Positions 1 through 6,471 of a DNA stretch of 6,600 bases are shown piece after piece (the first letter of the stretch is position 1; each line of letters opens with the position of its first letter). The DNA is taken from positions 1-6,600 of the forward strand of contig JAQUZK010000077.1 of the NCBI GenBank assembly GCA_028691335.1. The letters are read 5' to 3'. The position numbers and the translations under genes were made by a program. This DNA is from Candidatus Izemoplasmatales bacterium. GTDB lineage: Bacteria; Bacillota_I; Bacilli_A; Izemoplasmatales; Hujiaoplasmataceae. The notes under the pieces are model-generated. The model saw nothing but the letters and a program-made list of their open reading frames with translations, had not been told where the DNA came from and did no database searches.

Positions 1-448
1 AATGAAGGCTACAATCAAAAAAGGTGGAGCTTTTATTGATTCTACTTTGTCTTTCACTTTTATTAGAGGAGGACATATTGATGTTACTGTTTTGGGCGCT
101 TTGGAGGTTGATCAAGAAGGATCGATCGCATCTTGGATTATTCCAGGTAAAAAAGTTCCGGGAATGGGCGGAGCTATGGATTTAGTTACCGGGGCTAAAA
201 AAGTGATTATTGCATTAAAACACACTAATAAAGGACAATCAAAGGTACTTAAAAAATTCACTTTACCTCTTACTGCTGCACATCAAGCAAATCTGATTGT
301 AACCGAGATGGCAGTTTTAAGTGTAGAGAAGAGTGGTTTAAAGTTATTGGAAGTTCATCCTGATTATACAGTTGAAGATGTAATAAAAGCGACTGAAGCG
401 GAATTAATAATAGATAATGTAGTACCTATGAAGGGAGTAGCGATATGA
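1..448 (+). CDS. atoA: CoA-transferase subunit B, butyrate/acetoacetate type (5'-truncated by window edge)
   Basis: This is the C-terminal part of a class I CoA-transferase beta subunit. In this pathway it would act in the cytoplasm with an alpha subunit (AtoD-like, not in the window) to move CoA from butyryl-CoA to acetoacetate, the by-product of Kce. The reading frame is open to the left edge, and the ATG at 2 is an internal methionine, not the start. Family members are about 215-220 residues and only 148 are visible, so roughly 70 N-terminal residues, including the catalytic glutamate, lie outside. The visible part holds the family hallmarks: IRGGHIDVTVLGALEVD (residues 21-37 counted from the ATG at 2), a PGK loop, PGMGGAMDLV (53-62), and a C-terminal VHPDYTVEDV. 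The TGA stop overlaps the kal ATG by 4 bases. The family is certain. The butyryl-CoA/acetoacetate specificity is inferred from the neighbours; an acetate- or succinate-using relative would look similar here. Confidence 0.9.
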   Translation, partial: MKATIKKGGAFIDSTLSFTFIRGGHIDVTVLGALEVDQEGSIASWIIPGKKVPGMGGAMDLVTGAKKVIIALKHTNKGQSKVLKKFTLPLTAAHQANLIVTEMAVLSVEKSGLKLLEVHPDYTVEDVIKATEAELIIDNVVPMKGVAI

Positions 449-831
449 AAACTATTTTAAAAATGAGAATGTCAAATCAAGACGCTCATTACGGAGGAAA
501 CTTGGTAGATGGAGCTAAAATATTAGGTTTATTTGGTGATGCTGCTACAGAATTATTGATTAGGTTAGATGGGGACGAAGGACTCTTTAGAGCTTATGAA
601 TCAGTTGACTTTTTAGCGCCTGTTTATGCAGGAGATTTTGTGGAAGTAGAAGCAGAGATTATTGAAGCGGGAAACACTTCTAGAAGAATGGAATTTTTTT
701 GTTATAAGGTAATAACTGCAAGACCAGATATATCTACATCGGCTTGCGATGCTTTAGAAGAAAGATTATTAACCACTAAAGCAGTAGGCACGTGTATAGT
801 ACCAAAGGAATTACAAAGATATAATGGATAA
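445..831 (+). CDS. kal: 3-aminobutyryl-CoA ammonia-lyase
   Basis: A 128-residue protein of the Kal family (EC 4.3.1.14), a small hotdog-fold enzyme that removes ammonia from L-3-aminobutyryl-CoA to give crotonyl-CoA in the cytoplasm. I recognise it by its length, by the N-terminal MRMSNQDAHYGGNLVDGAKI (residues 7-26), by the FLAPVYAGDFVEVEAEI stretch (56-72) typical of hotdog thioesterase/dehydratase-like folds, and by its place directly before kce. The ATG at 445 overlaps the upstream TGA as ATGA and has a GGGAG at 433-437 seven bases ahead, so the start is well supported and translation is probably coupled to the CoA-transferase gene. The last 8 bases overlap kce. I have not assigned catalytic residues. 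A generic hotdog thioesterase is the alternative, but context makes Kal much more likely. Confidence 0.93.
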   Translation: MKTILKMRMSNQDAHYGGNLVDGAKILGLFGDAATELLIRLDGDEGLFRAYESVDFLAPVYAGDFVEVEAEIIEAGNTSRRMEFFCYKVITARPDISTSACDALEERLLTTKAVGTCIVPKELQRYNG

Positions 832-1648
832 GTTAATAATCACATGTGCAATTACTGGCGCAGAAGTTACTAAAGAAAATAATCCAGCTGTGCCTTATAC
901 TGTTGAAGAGATGGTTAATGCTAGCTATGAAGCTTATTTAGCAGGTGCCTCAATAATTCATTTGCATGCTAGATATGATGATGGAACTCCAACTCAAGAT
1001 AAAGATCGTTATGACATAATCTATAGAGCAATTAAAGAAAAGTGTCCAGATATAATAATACAAGTATCTACTGGTGGAGCCGTAGGTATGTCAAGAGAAG
1101 AAAGATCAGATGTTTTATCAATTCAACCAGAGATGGCTACTTTAGATTGTGGCACATTAAATTTTGGTGGAGATGAAGTTTTTGTAAACACAGAAAATGA
1201 TATTATTTTCTTCGCTAATAAAATGAATCAATTGAATGTTAAATATGAAATGGAATGTTTTGAAAAAGGTCATATTGACATGACTTTAAGATTGATAAAA
1301 AAAGACGTAATTAAAGCTCCGTATCACTATAGTTTTGTCCTTGGAGTAGTTGGTGGAATGACTGGGGAAGAAAGAGATTTCATATTTTTAAAAGATAGTT
1401 TGCCTAGTAATTCTACGTATAGTGTTGCTGGTGTTGGTAAATTCGAGTTTTCTTTAGCTGAATTAGCTATCATTCACGGAGGACATGTAAGAGTAGGTCT
1501 TGAGGATAACATATATATTGAAAAAGGAGTTTTAGCTAATTCAAATTCAGAATTAGTAAATAAGGTATGCTCTTTAGCTAAAAAACATAATAGAGAGATT
1601 GCTTCGCCATTAGAAGCAAGAAAAATACTGGGTATGGAGGTTAAGTAG
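824..1648 (+). CDS. kce: 3-keto-5-aminohexanoate cleavage enzyme
   Basis: A 274-residue zinc-dependent TIM-barrel enzyme of the BKACE (DUF849) family. Kce condenses 5-amino-3-oxohexanoate with acetyl-CoA and releases 3-aminobutyryl-CoA and acetoacetate. The sequence matches the structurally studied Kce numbering closely: the zinc ligands H46 and H48 lie in HLHAR, and the third ligand is E227 in HVRVGLED (221-228), beside R223 and D228, equivalent to R226, E230 and D231 of the studied enzyme. E14, S82 in VSTGG and T106 in the MATLDCG stretch are also at the expected places. The start at 824 gives exactly this numbering and overlaps kal by 8 bases. A purine-rich AAAGGAA at 804-810 is a rather distant ribosome site, so translation probably depends on coupling to kal. 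The TAG stop abuts the kdd ATG. Other BKACE members act on different beta-keto acids; the kal and kdd neighbours fix the substrate. Confidence 0.97.
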   Translation: MDKLIITCAITGAEVTKENNPAVPYTVEEMVNASYEAYLAGASIIHLHARYDDGTPTQDKDRYDIIYRAIKEKCPDIIIQVSTGGAVGMSREERSDVLSIQPEMATLDCGTLNFGGDEVFVNTENDIIFFANKMNQLNVKYEMECFEKGHIDMTLRLIKKDVIKAPYHYSFVLGVVGGMTGEERDFIFLKDSLPSNSTYSVAGVGKFEFSLAELAIIHGGHVRVGLEDNIYIEKGVLANSNSELVNKVCSLAKKHNREIASPLEARKILGMEVK

Positions 1649-2680
1649 ATGAAAAAAGCATGTAAATATGGTACACATAGAGTTATATTTCCGAAAGGGA
1701 CTTTACCTCAATCAGCTGACAAGATAGATAACACAATGGTTTGTTATGATAATGAAATTTTAGTTGAAGTTAATACTTTGAATATAGATTCAGCTTCATT
1801 TACACAAATAAAAAATGCTTGTGATGGCGATGTTGAGAGAATGAAGGTTATGATTTTTGAGATTGTAAATAATAAAGGAAAGATGCAAAATCCAGTAACT
1901 GGAAGTGGCGGAATGTTCTTAGGAAAAATTTTAGAAATAGGAAAGAATATTTTTACTGATTGCCAAGTTGGAGATAAAATAGCTTCTTTGGTTTCTTTAT
2001 CATTAACACCTCTGAAAATTGATGAAATTATTGATGTTGATTTAAGTAAAGATAAAGTGAGGGTTAATGGTAAAGCGATTTTATTTGAAACTGGAATATT
2101 TGCTAAAATACCTAGTGATTTACCAGATAACCTTGTTTTATCAGCTTTAGATGTTGCTGGTGCGGCCGCGCAGGTAGAGAAACTAGTGAAAAAGGATGAT
2201 ACTGTTTTAATCCTCGGAGCAGGAGGGAAATCAGGAATTTTATGTGCTTATCAAGCTAGAAAAAGTGCAGGAGAAAAAGGAATTGTTATTGGATTAACAA
2301 ATTTAGAATCACAAAGAGAAGACTTAAAGCGTTTAAACATCTGTGATTATATAATTGTAGCTGATGCTACAAAGCCAGTTGATGTTTATAATAAAGTTAG
2401 AGAAGTTGCTCCAAATTTGGCTGATGTTACTATAAATGTTGTGAATGTATCGAATACAGAAATGTCTTCAATACTACCTACAAAAAATACTGGTCTAGTA
2501 TACTTTTTCTCAATGGCAACTTCGTTTACTAAAGCTGCTTTAGGGGCTGAGGGAATTGCTTCTGAGGCAAAGATGATTATTGGAAATGGATACACAAAAA
2601 ATCATGCAGAATTTACTTTAGACTTGCTAAGAGAATCGACAGAATTATATCAATTATTTGAAGAAAGGTACGGTGATTAG
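1649..2680 (+). CDS. kdd: L-erythro-3,5-diaminohexanoate dehydrogenase
   Basis: A 343-residue NAD(P)-dependent dehydrogenase (EC 1.4.1.11) that oxidatively deaminates 3,5-diaminohexanoate to 5-amino-3-oxohexanoate and ammonia, giving Kce its substrate. The N-terminal half contains a GroES-like segment typical of medium-chain dehydrogenases, with NPVTGSGGMFLGKILEIGKN (81-100) and a VGDKIASLVSL turn (107-117). The Rossmann domain follows, with the nucleotide-binding loop ILGAGGKSG (188-196). No structural-zinc cysteine cluster is visible, as in other Kdd proteins. The ATG at 1649 directly follows the kce stop and has a strong GGAGG at 1636-1640, eight bases ahead. Family and role rest on overall similarity to known Kdd and on its place between kce and kamA. 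A short GC-rich patch at 2161-2171 lies within a conserved-looking alanine-rich helix and needs no other explanation. Confidence 0.96.
   Translation: MKKACKYGTHRVIFPKGTLPQSADKIDNTMVCYDNEILVEVNTLNIDSASFTQIKNACDGDVERMKVMIFEIVNNKGKMQNPVTGSGGMFLGKILEIGKNIFTDCQVGDKIASLVSLSLTPLKIDEIIDVDLSKDKVRVNGKAILFETGIFAKIPSDLPDNLVLSALDVAGAAAQVEKLVKKDDTVLILGAGGKSGILCAYQARKSAGEKGIVIGLTNLESQREDLKRLNICDYIIVADATKPVDVYNKVREVAPNLADVTINVVNVSNTEMSSILPTKNTGLVYFFSMATSFTKAALGAEGIASEAKMIIGNGYTKNHAEFTLDLLRESTELYQLFEERYGD
2672..2677 (+). promoter_or_regulatory. Ribosome binding site for the TTG-initiated kamA
   Basis: GGTGAT can pair with the extended anti-Shine-Dalgarno end of 16S rRNA and lies five bases before the TTG at 2683, within the last codons of kdd. 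A weaker AAAGG at 2664-2668 lies 14 bases away. In the kamA frame a TGA at 2674-2676 closes the frame just upstream, and the first ATG is codon 65, far inside the conserved domain. TTG at 2683 is therefore the only reasonable start. Confidence 0.65.
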
Positions 2681-2682
2681 TT

Positions 2683-3933
2683 TTGAAGAAGATAACTAAT
2701 GATAGTTATTTAGCCCGAAAACAACAATACTTTCCCAATGTTACAGACGAAGAATGGAAGGATTGGCGTTGGCAAGTAAGAAATAGAATAAAATCTGTTG
2801 AAGAACTAGAAAAATATATAGATTTACCAAAAATAGAGAAAGAAAATATTAACAAAGTACTTACAAAATTTAGGATGGCTATAACACCATATTATTTATG
2901 TTTAATAGATCCGTTAGATGAGAATTGTCCAATTCGTAAACAAGCTGTACCGACTATTAATGAAATGAATGTCGGTGTTAATGATTTACTTGATCCTTTA
3001 GCTGAAGATGTTGATTCACCAGTACCAGGACTAACTCATCGCTATCCTGATAGGGTTTTGTTTTTAATAACCGATATGTGTTCTATGTACTGTAGACATT
3101 GTACAAGAAGAAGGTTCGCTGGACAACATGATCAAAGAATGCCACAAGATAGAATTGATTTAGCTATAGAGTATATTTCTAAGCATCCGGAGATAAGAGA
3201 TGTACTTTTATCTGGAGGAGATGCTTTATTGGTTAGTGATGAAATACTTGAGGATATAATCAAAAGATTAAGAGAAATTGAACATGTAGAAGTAATAAGA
3301 CTTGGGACAAGAACACCTGTAGTTTTACCGCAAAGAATAACGGATGATTTTGTAAATATGTTAAAAAAATACCATCCCATCTGGTTAAACACTCATTTTA
3401 ATCATTACAATGAAATAACTTCTGAATCAAAGGAAGCTATTGATAAGCTAGCGGATGCAGGAGTTCCTTTAGGGAATCAATCGGTTTTATTGAAAGGAAT
3501 AAATGATTCTGTTGAAACAATGAAGACTTTGGTTCAAAGGTTAGCCTATATTAGAGTTAGACCTTATTATATATATCAATGTGACTTGTCTTTAGGTATT
3601 GAACATTTTAGAACGCCAGTTTCAAAGGGTATAGAGATAATTGAAGGGTTAAGAGGTCATACTTCAGGATATTGTGTTCCTACTTTTGTTGTGGACGCTC
3701 CTGGAGGTGGAGGTAAAATACCTGTGATGCCTAACTATGTTATTTCACAAGCGCCTGGTAAAATTGTTTTAAGAAATTATGAGGGTGTTATTACTACATA
3801 TTCTGAACCTACAGGATATATTAACAAAGAAAATTATCATGAGTCTCAAGGTGTAAGTTCACTTTTAGCGGGAAAGAAAGTGTCAATTGAACCAAAAGAT
3901 TTAGAAAGAAGGAAAAGAACATTAAAGGATTAA
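2683..3933 (+). CDS. kamA: L-lysine 2,3-aminomutase
   Basis: A 416-residue radical SAM, PLP-dependent enzyme (EC 5.4.3.2) that interconverts L-lysine and L-beta-lysine, the first step of the pathway. The [4Fe-4S] motif CxxxCxxC is CSMYCRHC (C133, C137, C140), followed by TRRRFAGQ. The PLP lysine is K345 in DAPGGGGKIPVMPNY, and the lysine-binding aspartates are D301 (YQCDLSLG) and D338 (VVDAPGG). These equal K337, D293 and D330 of the Clostridium subterminale enzyme, shifted by eight because the N-terminus here is longer. It starts at TTG, two bases after the kdd stop. Unlike the clostridial enzyme it has none of the four structural-zinc cysteines: position 276 is serine, and the CNCDVC segment is replaced by a shorter cysteine-free linker at about residues 376-390. 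The catalytic core is intact, so the enzyme should be active. Its last 13 bases overlap the presumed start of the next gene. Confidence 0.98.
   Translation: MKKITNDSYLARKQQYFPNVTDEEWKDWRWQVRNRIKSVEELEKYIDLPKIEKENINKVLTKFRMAITPYYLCLIDPLDENCPIRKQAVPTINEMNVGVNDLLDPLAEDVDSPVPGLTHRYPDRVLFLITDMCSMYCRHCTRRRFAGQHDQRMPQDRIDLAIEYISKHPEIRDVLLSGGDALLVSDEILEDIIKRLREIEHVEVIRLGTRTPVVLPQRITDDFVNMLKKYHPIWLNTHFNHYNEITSESKEAIDKLADAGVPLGNQSVLLKGINDSVETMKTLVQRLAYIRVRPYYIYQCDLSLGIEHFRTPVSKGIEIIEGLRGHTSGYCVPTFVVDAPGGGGKIPVMPNYVISQAPGKIVLRNYEGVITTYSEPTGYINKENYHESQGVSSLLAGKKVSIEPKDLERRKRTLKD
3909..3913 (+). promoter_or_regulatory. Shine-Dalgarno site pointing to an ATT start codon
   Basis: AAGGA (within AGAAGGA, 3907-3913) lies inside the end of kamA, seven bases before ATT at 3921. 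That is ideal spacing, and no ATG, GTG or TTG in the downstream gene's frame lies nearby. The site is the main sequence support for a non-canonical start for the P-loop protein. The region is purine-rich because it encodes the basic tail of KamA, so a chance match is possible. Confidence 0.6.
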
Positions 3934-4922
3934 AAAATTCTCTAGATGAATATAAAGTCATAAGTTTTGTCGGAAATACAAAAAACGCTGGTAAGACTAC
4001 AGTAATGAACTATTTCATTGCGAATTTTGACTTTGCTTTAGGGATTTCTTCTATAGGTTTAGATGGCGAAGAGTTGGACCAAGTTAATTTTATGGAAAAA
4101 CCGGAGATTTTTGTTCGAAAAGGGGATTACGTAGCTTCAGCGGAAGATACTTTAATTAATTTTACATGTAGATATGAAATTGTTAAAGAAACTGATATAT
4201 ATACTTCAATTGGGAAAATTGTTATTGTAAAAATAAAAGAAAATGGAAAAGCGTTAGTTGCCGGCCCTGCAAGAGTAAATGATATGCTTATGGTTGTTAG
4301 TATTCTTAATGAGTTCTTGGATGTCGGAAAAATATTAATCGATGGAGCTTTTTCAAGACAAGTATTCTCAAAAGTAACACAAGCTACAGTTTTGGTTATC
4401 GGCGCTAATTATGATAGGAACATTGATAATGTTGTAGACAATGCTAAGTCTTTGTACAATAAATTTAATCTTCCTATCATCACTAATTTTCCTTTTAGTT
4501 TTAGCGAAAAAATACAATTATTGACAAATTCTAATAATCTAAAATTACTTGATTATTCTAGTATAATAGGTAAGGTTGAGGATTTTTTTAATGAAGATTT
4601 AAAAAATGTTAAAGCAGTATATTTTCCGAAATCAATTACAAACAAATTTGTTGAAAAGTTAATTGAGTTTAGAAATCAATTTTGTTTTGATATTATATTG
4701 GATTCTTCAATTAATATACAAGTTAATAATGGTTTGTTGGAAAAATTATTTAAATTGAAGAACAAACTATATGTTGTTAACAAGATTACAATACCGGTCG
4801 TTTGTTTTAATCCTTATTCTCCACAAGGTTATACTTTCCAGTGTGAAGAATTTGAAGGAAAACTTGAAAAGGCACTAAACAGAAAGGTTTTTAATGTTTT
4901 AAAAGGTGATTATGATGAATAA
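3921..4922 (+). CDS. kamB: P-loop NTPase-like accessory protein in the kamB position; probable lysine 5,6-aminomutase reactivation factor; presumed ATT start
   Basis: A protein of about 333 residues if it starts at ATT 3921. The first ATG (4005) would give 305 residues but would delete the nucleotide-binding loop. That loop is GNTKNAGKT (residues 18-26, bases 3972-3998), preceded by the hydrophobic strand VISFV. The spacing G-x5-GKT is the deviant Walker A form of SIMIBI-class proteins such as dethiobiotin synthetase and CobQ-type enzymes. A possible switch region GLDGEELD follows at 46-53 and a Walker B-like KILIDG at about 138-143. The C-terminal half is lysine- and asparagine-rich with no motif I recognise. 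It sits between kamA and kamD, where accessory genes for reactivating cobalamin-dependent lysine 5,6-aminomutase are found (kamB, kamC). The role would be ATP-driven release of damaged cobalamin, by analogy with other B12 enzyme reactivases; this is inference. Overlaps are 13 bases with kamA and 8 with kamD. The frame is open back to 3891 without any ATG, GTG or TTG. Confidence 0.72.
   Translation: MKGLKNSLDEYKVISFVGNTKNAGKTTVMNYFIANFDFALGISSIGLDGEELDQVNFMEKPEIFVRKGDYVASAEDTLINFTCRYEIVKETDIYTSIGKIVIVKIKENGKALVAGPARVNDMLMVVSILNEFLDVGKILIDGAFSRQVFSKVTQATVLVIGANYDRNIDNVVDNAKSLYNKFNLPIITNFPFSFSEKIQLLTNSNNLKLLDYSSIIGKVEDFFNEDLKNVKAVYFPKSITNKFVEKLIEFRNQFCFDIILDSSINIQVNNGLLEKLFKLKNKLYVVNKITIPVVCFNPYSPQGYTFQCEEFEGKLEKALNRKVFNVLKGDYDE
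4901..4910 (+). promoter_or_regulatory. Ribosome binding site of kamD
   Basis: AAAAGGTGAT, within the last codons of the upstream gene, matches the extended Shine-Dalgarno consensus (AAGGAGGTGAT with a gap). Three in-frame candidate starts follow: GTG at 4906, inside the site itself, ATG at 4912 and ATG at 4915. ATG 4915 has the best distance and gives an N-terminus (MNKLNLSKEQ) like that of known KamD. Confidence 0.6.
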
Positions 4923-6471
4923 GTTAAATTTAAGTAAAGAACAAATAAATTCATGTCGTATATATGCAAATCAAATAGCCGCTGATGTTCAATCTTTTAT
5001 TGATCAACATAGTACAGTTAGTGTAGAGAGATCTGTTCTAAGATTATTAGGGATAGATGGGATAGATGATTTTCAAGTTCCAGTTCCGAATAAGATGGTT
5101 GATGAAGTTCTTAAGAATGGTGATATTTCTAAAGGCATCAGTGTTTATATAGCAAGCGCTTTAAAAGCAACCGGATTAGAATTGTTTGATTTTGTTGAAG
5201 AATATAAAAATGATAAATATTCTTTATGTGGCTTTGATTTAGTTAAAAATGAGGAAGTTTACAGTATCTTAAAGCCTTATTATGAGAATGTTTTAAAGAA
5301 GATAAGAACAAACAAGGCTAAAAGAGAAGAGTTTTTAAGAATATATCCTAGAAGTACAACTGATATATATGTCATTGTAGCTACAGGCAATATTGACGAG
5401 GATGTTGTTCAAGCTGTGGCAGCAGCTAAAGCTGGAGCTGACATTATAGCAGTAATTAGATCAACTGGACAATCTCTTTTAGACTATGTTCCATATGGGA
5501 AAACTACAGAAGGTTTTGGAGGAACATTTGCGACTCAAGAAAATTTTAAAATTATGAGAAAGGCTCTTGATGAAGTAAGCGTAGAAGAGAAAAGATATAT
5601 TTATCTAGTTAATTATGCTTCTGGATTATGCATGCCAGAGATAGCTTCTATGGGAGCTTTAGAGAGATTAGATGTTTTGTTGAACGATAGCATGTATGGA
5701 ATAATTTTTAGAGATATTAATATGCAAAGAACATTTGTCGATCAATACTTTTCTCGGTTAATAAACGCTTATTCTGGAATCATTATTAACACAGGAGAAG
5801 ATAATTATTTAACTACTGCAGATGCTGTTGAAGAAGCTCATACAGTAACTGCATCACAGTTTATAAATGAAGCTTTTGCTAAAAAAGCTCATTTACCGAG
5901 TAAACTTATGGGTTTAGGCCATGCGTTTGAAATAAATCCTGAGATTGAGAACAGTTTTCTATTAGAGTTATCTCAAGCACAAATGGCTAGAGAGATTTTT
6001 CCTGATGCACCTTTGAAGTATATGCCGCCTACTAAGCATATAGATGGTAATATTTTTAGAGCTTATCAACAAAACGTTATGTTTAATATGGTTACTACGA
6101 TTACTTCTCAATCTATTCATCTATTGGGGATGATGACCGAAGCTATACACACTCCTTATTTATCAGATCGATATTTAGCAATAAAAAACGCTAAGTTAAT
6201 TCAAAATTCAATGAAGTCTATGGGAGACGAGATATTGTTTAAGGAAGATGGAATAATACAAAGAAGAGCTTATGAAGTTTTAGATTCCGCAGAAAAATTG
6301 CTAAAACAGATAGCTAAAGATGGAATGTTTAATAGTTTAGCTAATGGTGTTTTTGCTCAAACAAAAAGACAGACAACTGGTGGAAAAGGTTTGTCAGGAG
6401 TTTTTAAGAAAGATAGTGACTATATTAATGTAATCCAAGAAAAAATGGAGGAATCCTTCAATGATAATTAA
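4915..6471 (+). CDS. kamD: D-lysine/L-beta-lysine 5,6-aminomutase, alpha subunit
   Basis: The 518-residue large subunit of the adenosylcobalamin- and PLP-dependent lysine 5,6-aminomutase (EC 5.4.3.3; cytoplasmic, with KamE). It moves the terminal amino group of L-beta-lysine to carbon 5, giving 3,5-diaminohexanoate. Length matches the roughly 516-residue Clostridium sticklandii protein. An N-terminal helical segment with ERSVLRLLGIDGID (38-51) precedes the barrel domain. Residues known to surround PLP and substrate are at the expected places two positions earlier: R182 in VIRSTGQSLLDYVPYG (equivalent to R184), S187, Y261 in LNDSMYG (Y263), and D296-N297 in TGEDNYLTTADA (D298-N299). The SQAQMAREIFPDAPLKYMPPTK block (353-374) is also fully typical. 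The barrel looks complete, without frameshift. The Schiff-base lysine and the cobalamin-binding motif belong to KamE and are outside the window. It overlaps the gene before it by 8 bases and kamE by 11. Confidence 0.98.
   Translation: MNKLNLSKEQINSCRIYANQIAADVQSFIDQHSTVSVERSVLRLLGIDGIDDFQVPVPNKMVDEVLKNGDISKGISVYIASALKATGLELFDFVEEYKNDKYSLCGFDLVKNEEVYSILKPYYENVLKKIRTNKAKREEFLRIYPRSTTDIYVIVATGNIDEDVVQAVAAAKAGADIIAVIRSTGQSLLDYVPYGKTTEGFGGTFATQENFKIMRKALDEVSVEEKRYIYLVNYASGLCMPEIASMGALERLDVLLNDSMYGIIFRDINMQRTFVDQYFSRLINAYSGIIINTGEDNYLTTADAVEEAHTVTASQFINEAFAKKAHLPSKLMGLGHAFEINPEIENSFLLELSQAQMAREIFPDAPLKYMPPTKHIDGNIFRAYQQNVMFNMVTTITSQSIHLLGMMTEAIHTPYLSDRYLAIKNAKLIQNSMKSMGDEILFKEDGIIQRRAYEVLDSAEKLLKQIAKDGMFNSLANGVFAQTKRQTTGGKGLSGVFKKDSDYINVIQEKMEESFNDN
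6447..6453 (+). promoter_or_regulatory. Strong ribosome binding site of kamE
   Basis: GGAGGAA lies seven bases before ATG 6461, inside the last codons of kamD. The kamE frame is closed by a TAA at 6431-6433 and no other start codon lies between, so this site fixes the kamE start at 6461. Confidence 0.85.

Noticed and set aside
2..4. ATG at position 2 as the start of the first gene
   Set aside because: The translation begins in the middle of the conserved CoA-transferase beta fold; about 70 N-terminal residues are missing, so this is an internal methionine.
2161..2171. GC-rich patch containing GCGGCCGC (a NotI recognition sequence) in AT-rich DNA
   Set aside because: The bases encode an alanine-rich stretch (AGAAAQ) in frame in kdd, at a place expected for a helix before the Rossmann fold. 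There is no sign of a junction or cloning scar, and the frame continues on both sides.
2386..2595. Minus-strand open frame of 69 codons inside kdd
   Set aside because: It lies wholly within the well-supported kdd Rossmann region, shows no recognisable protein character, and is a shadow of the coding strand.
3132..3392. Minus-strand open frame of 86 codons inside kamA
   Set aside because: It lies antisense to the conserved radical SAM barrel, and its serine/isoleucine-rich translation is typical of a reverse-strand shadow.
3934..3971. Possible intergenic region or terminator after kamA
   Set aside because: There is no GC-rich stem followed by a T run; the bases read through in frame as the N-terminus of the P-loop protein.
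4005..4007. ATG at 4005 as the start of the accessory gene
   Set aside because: It removes the complete Walker A motif encoded just upstream in the same frame (3972-3998) and has no convincing ribosome binding site.
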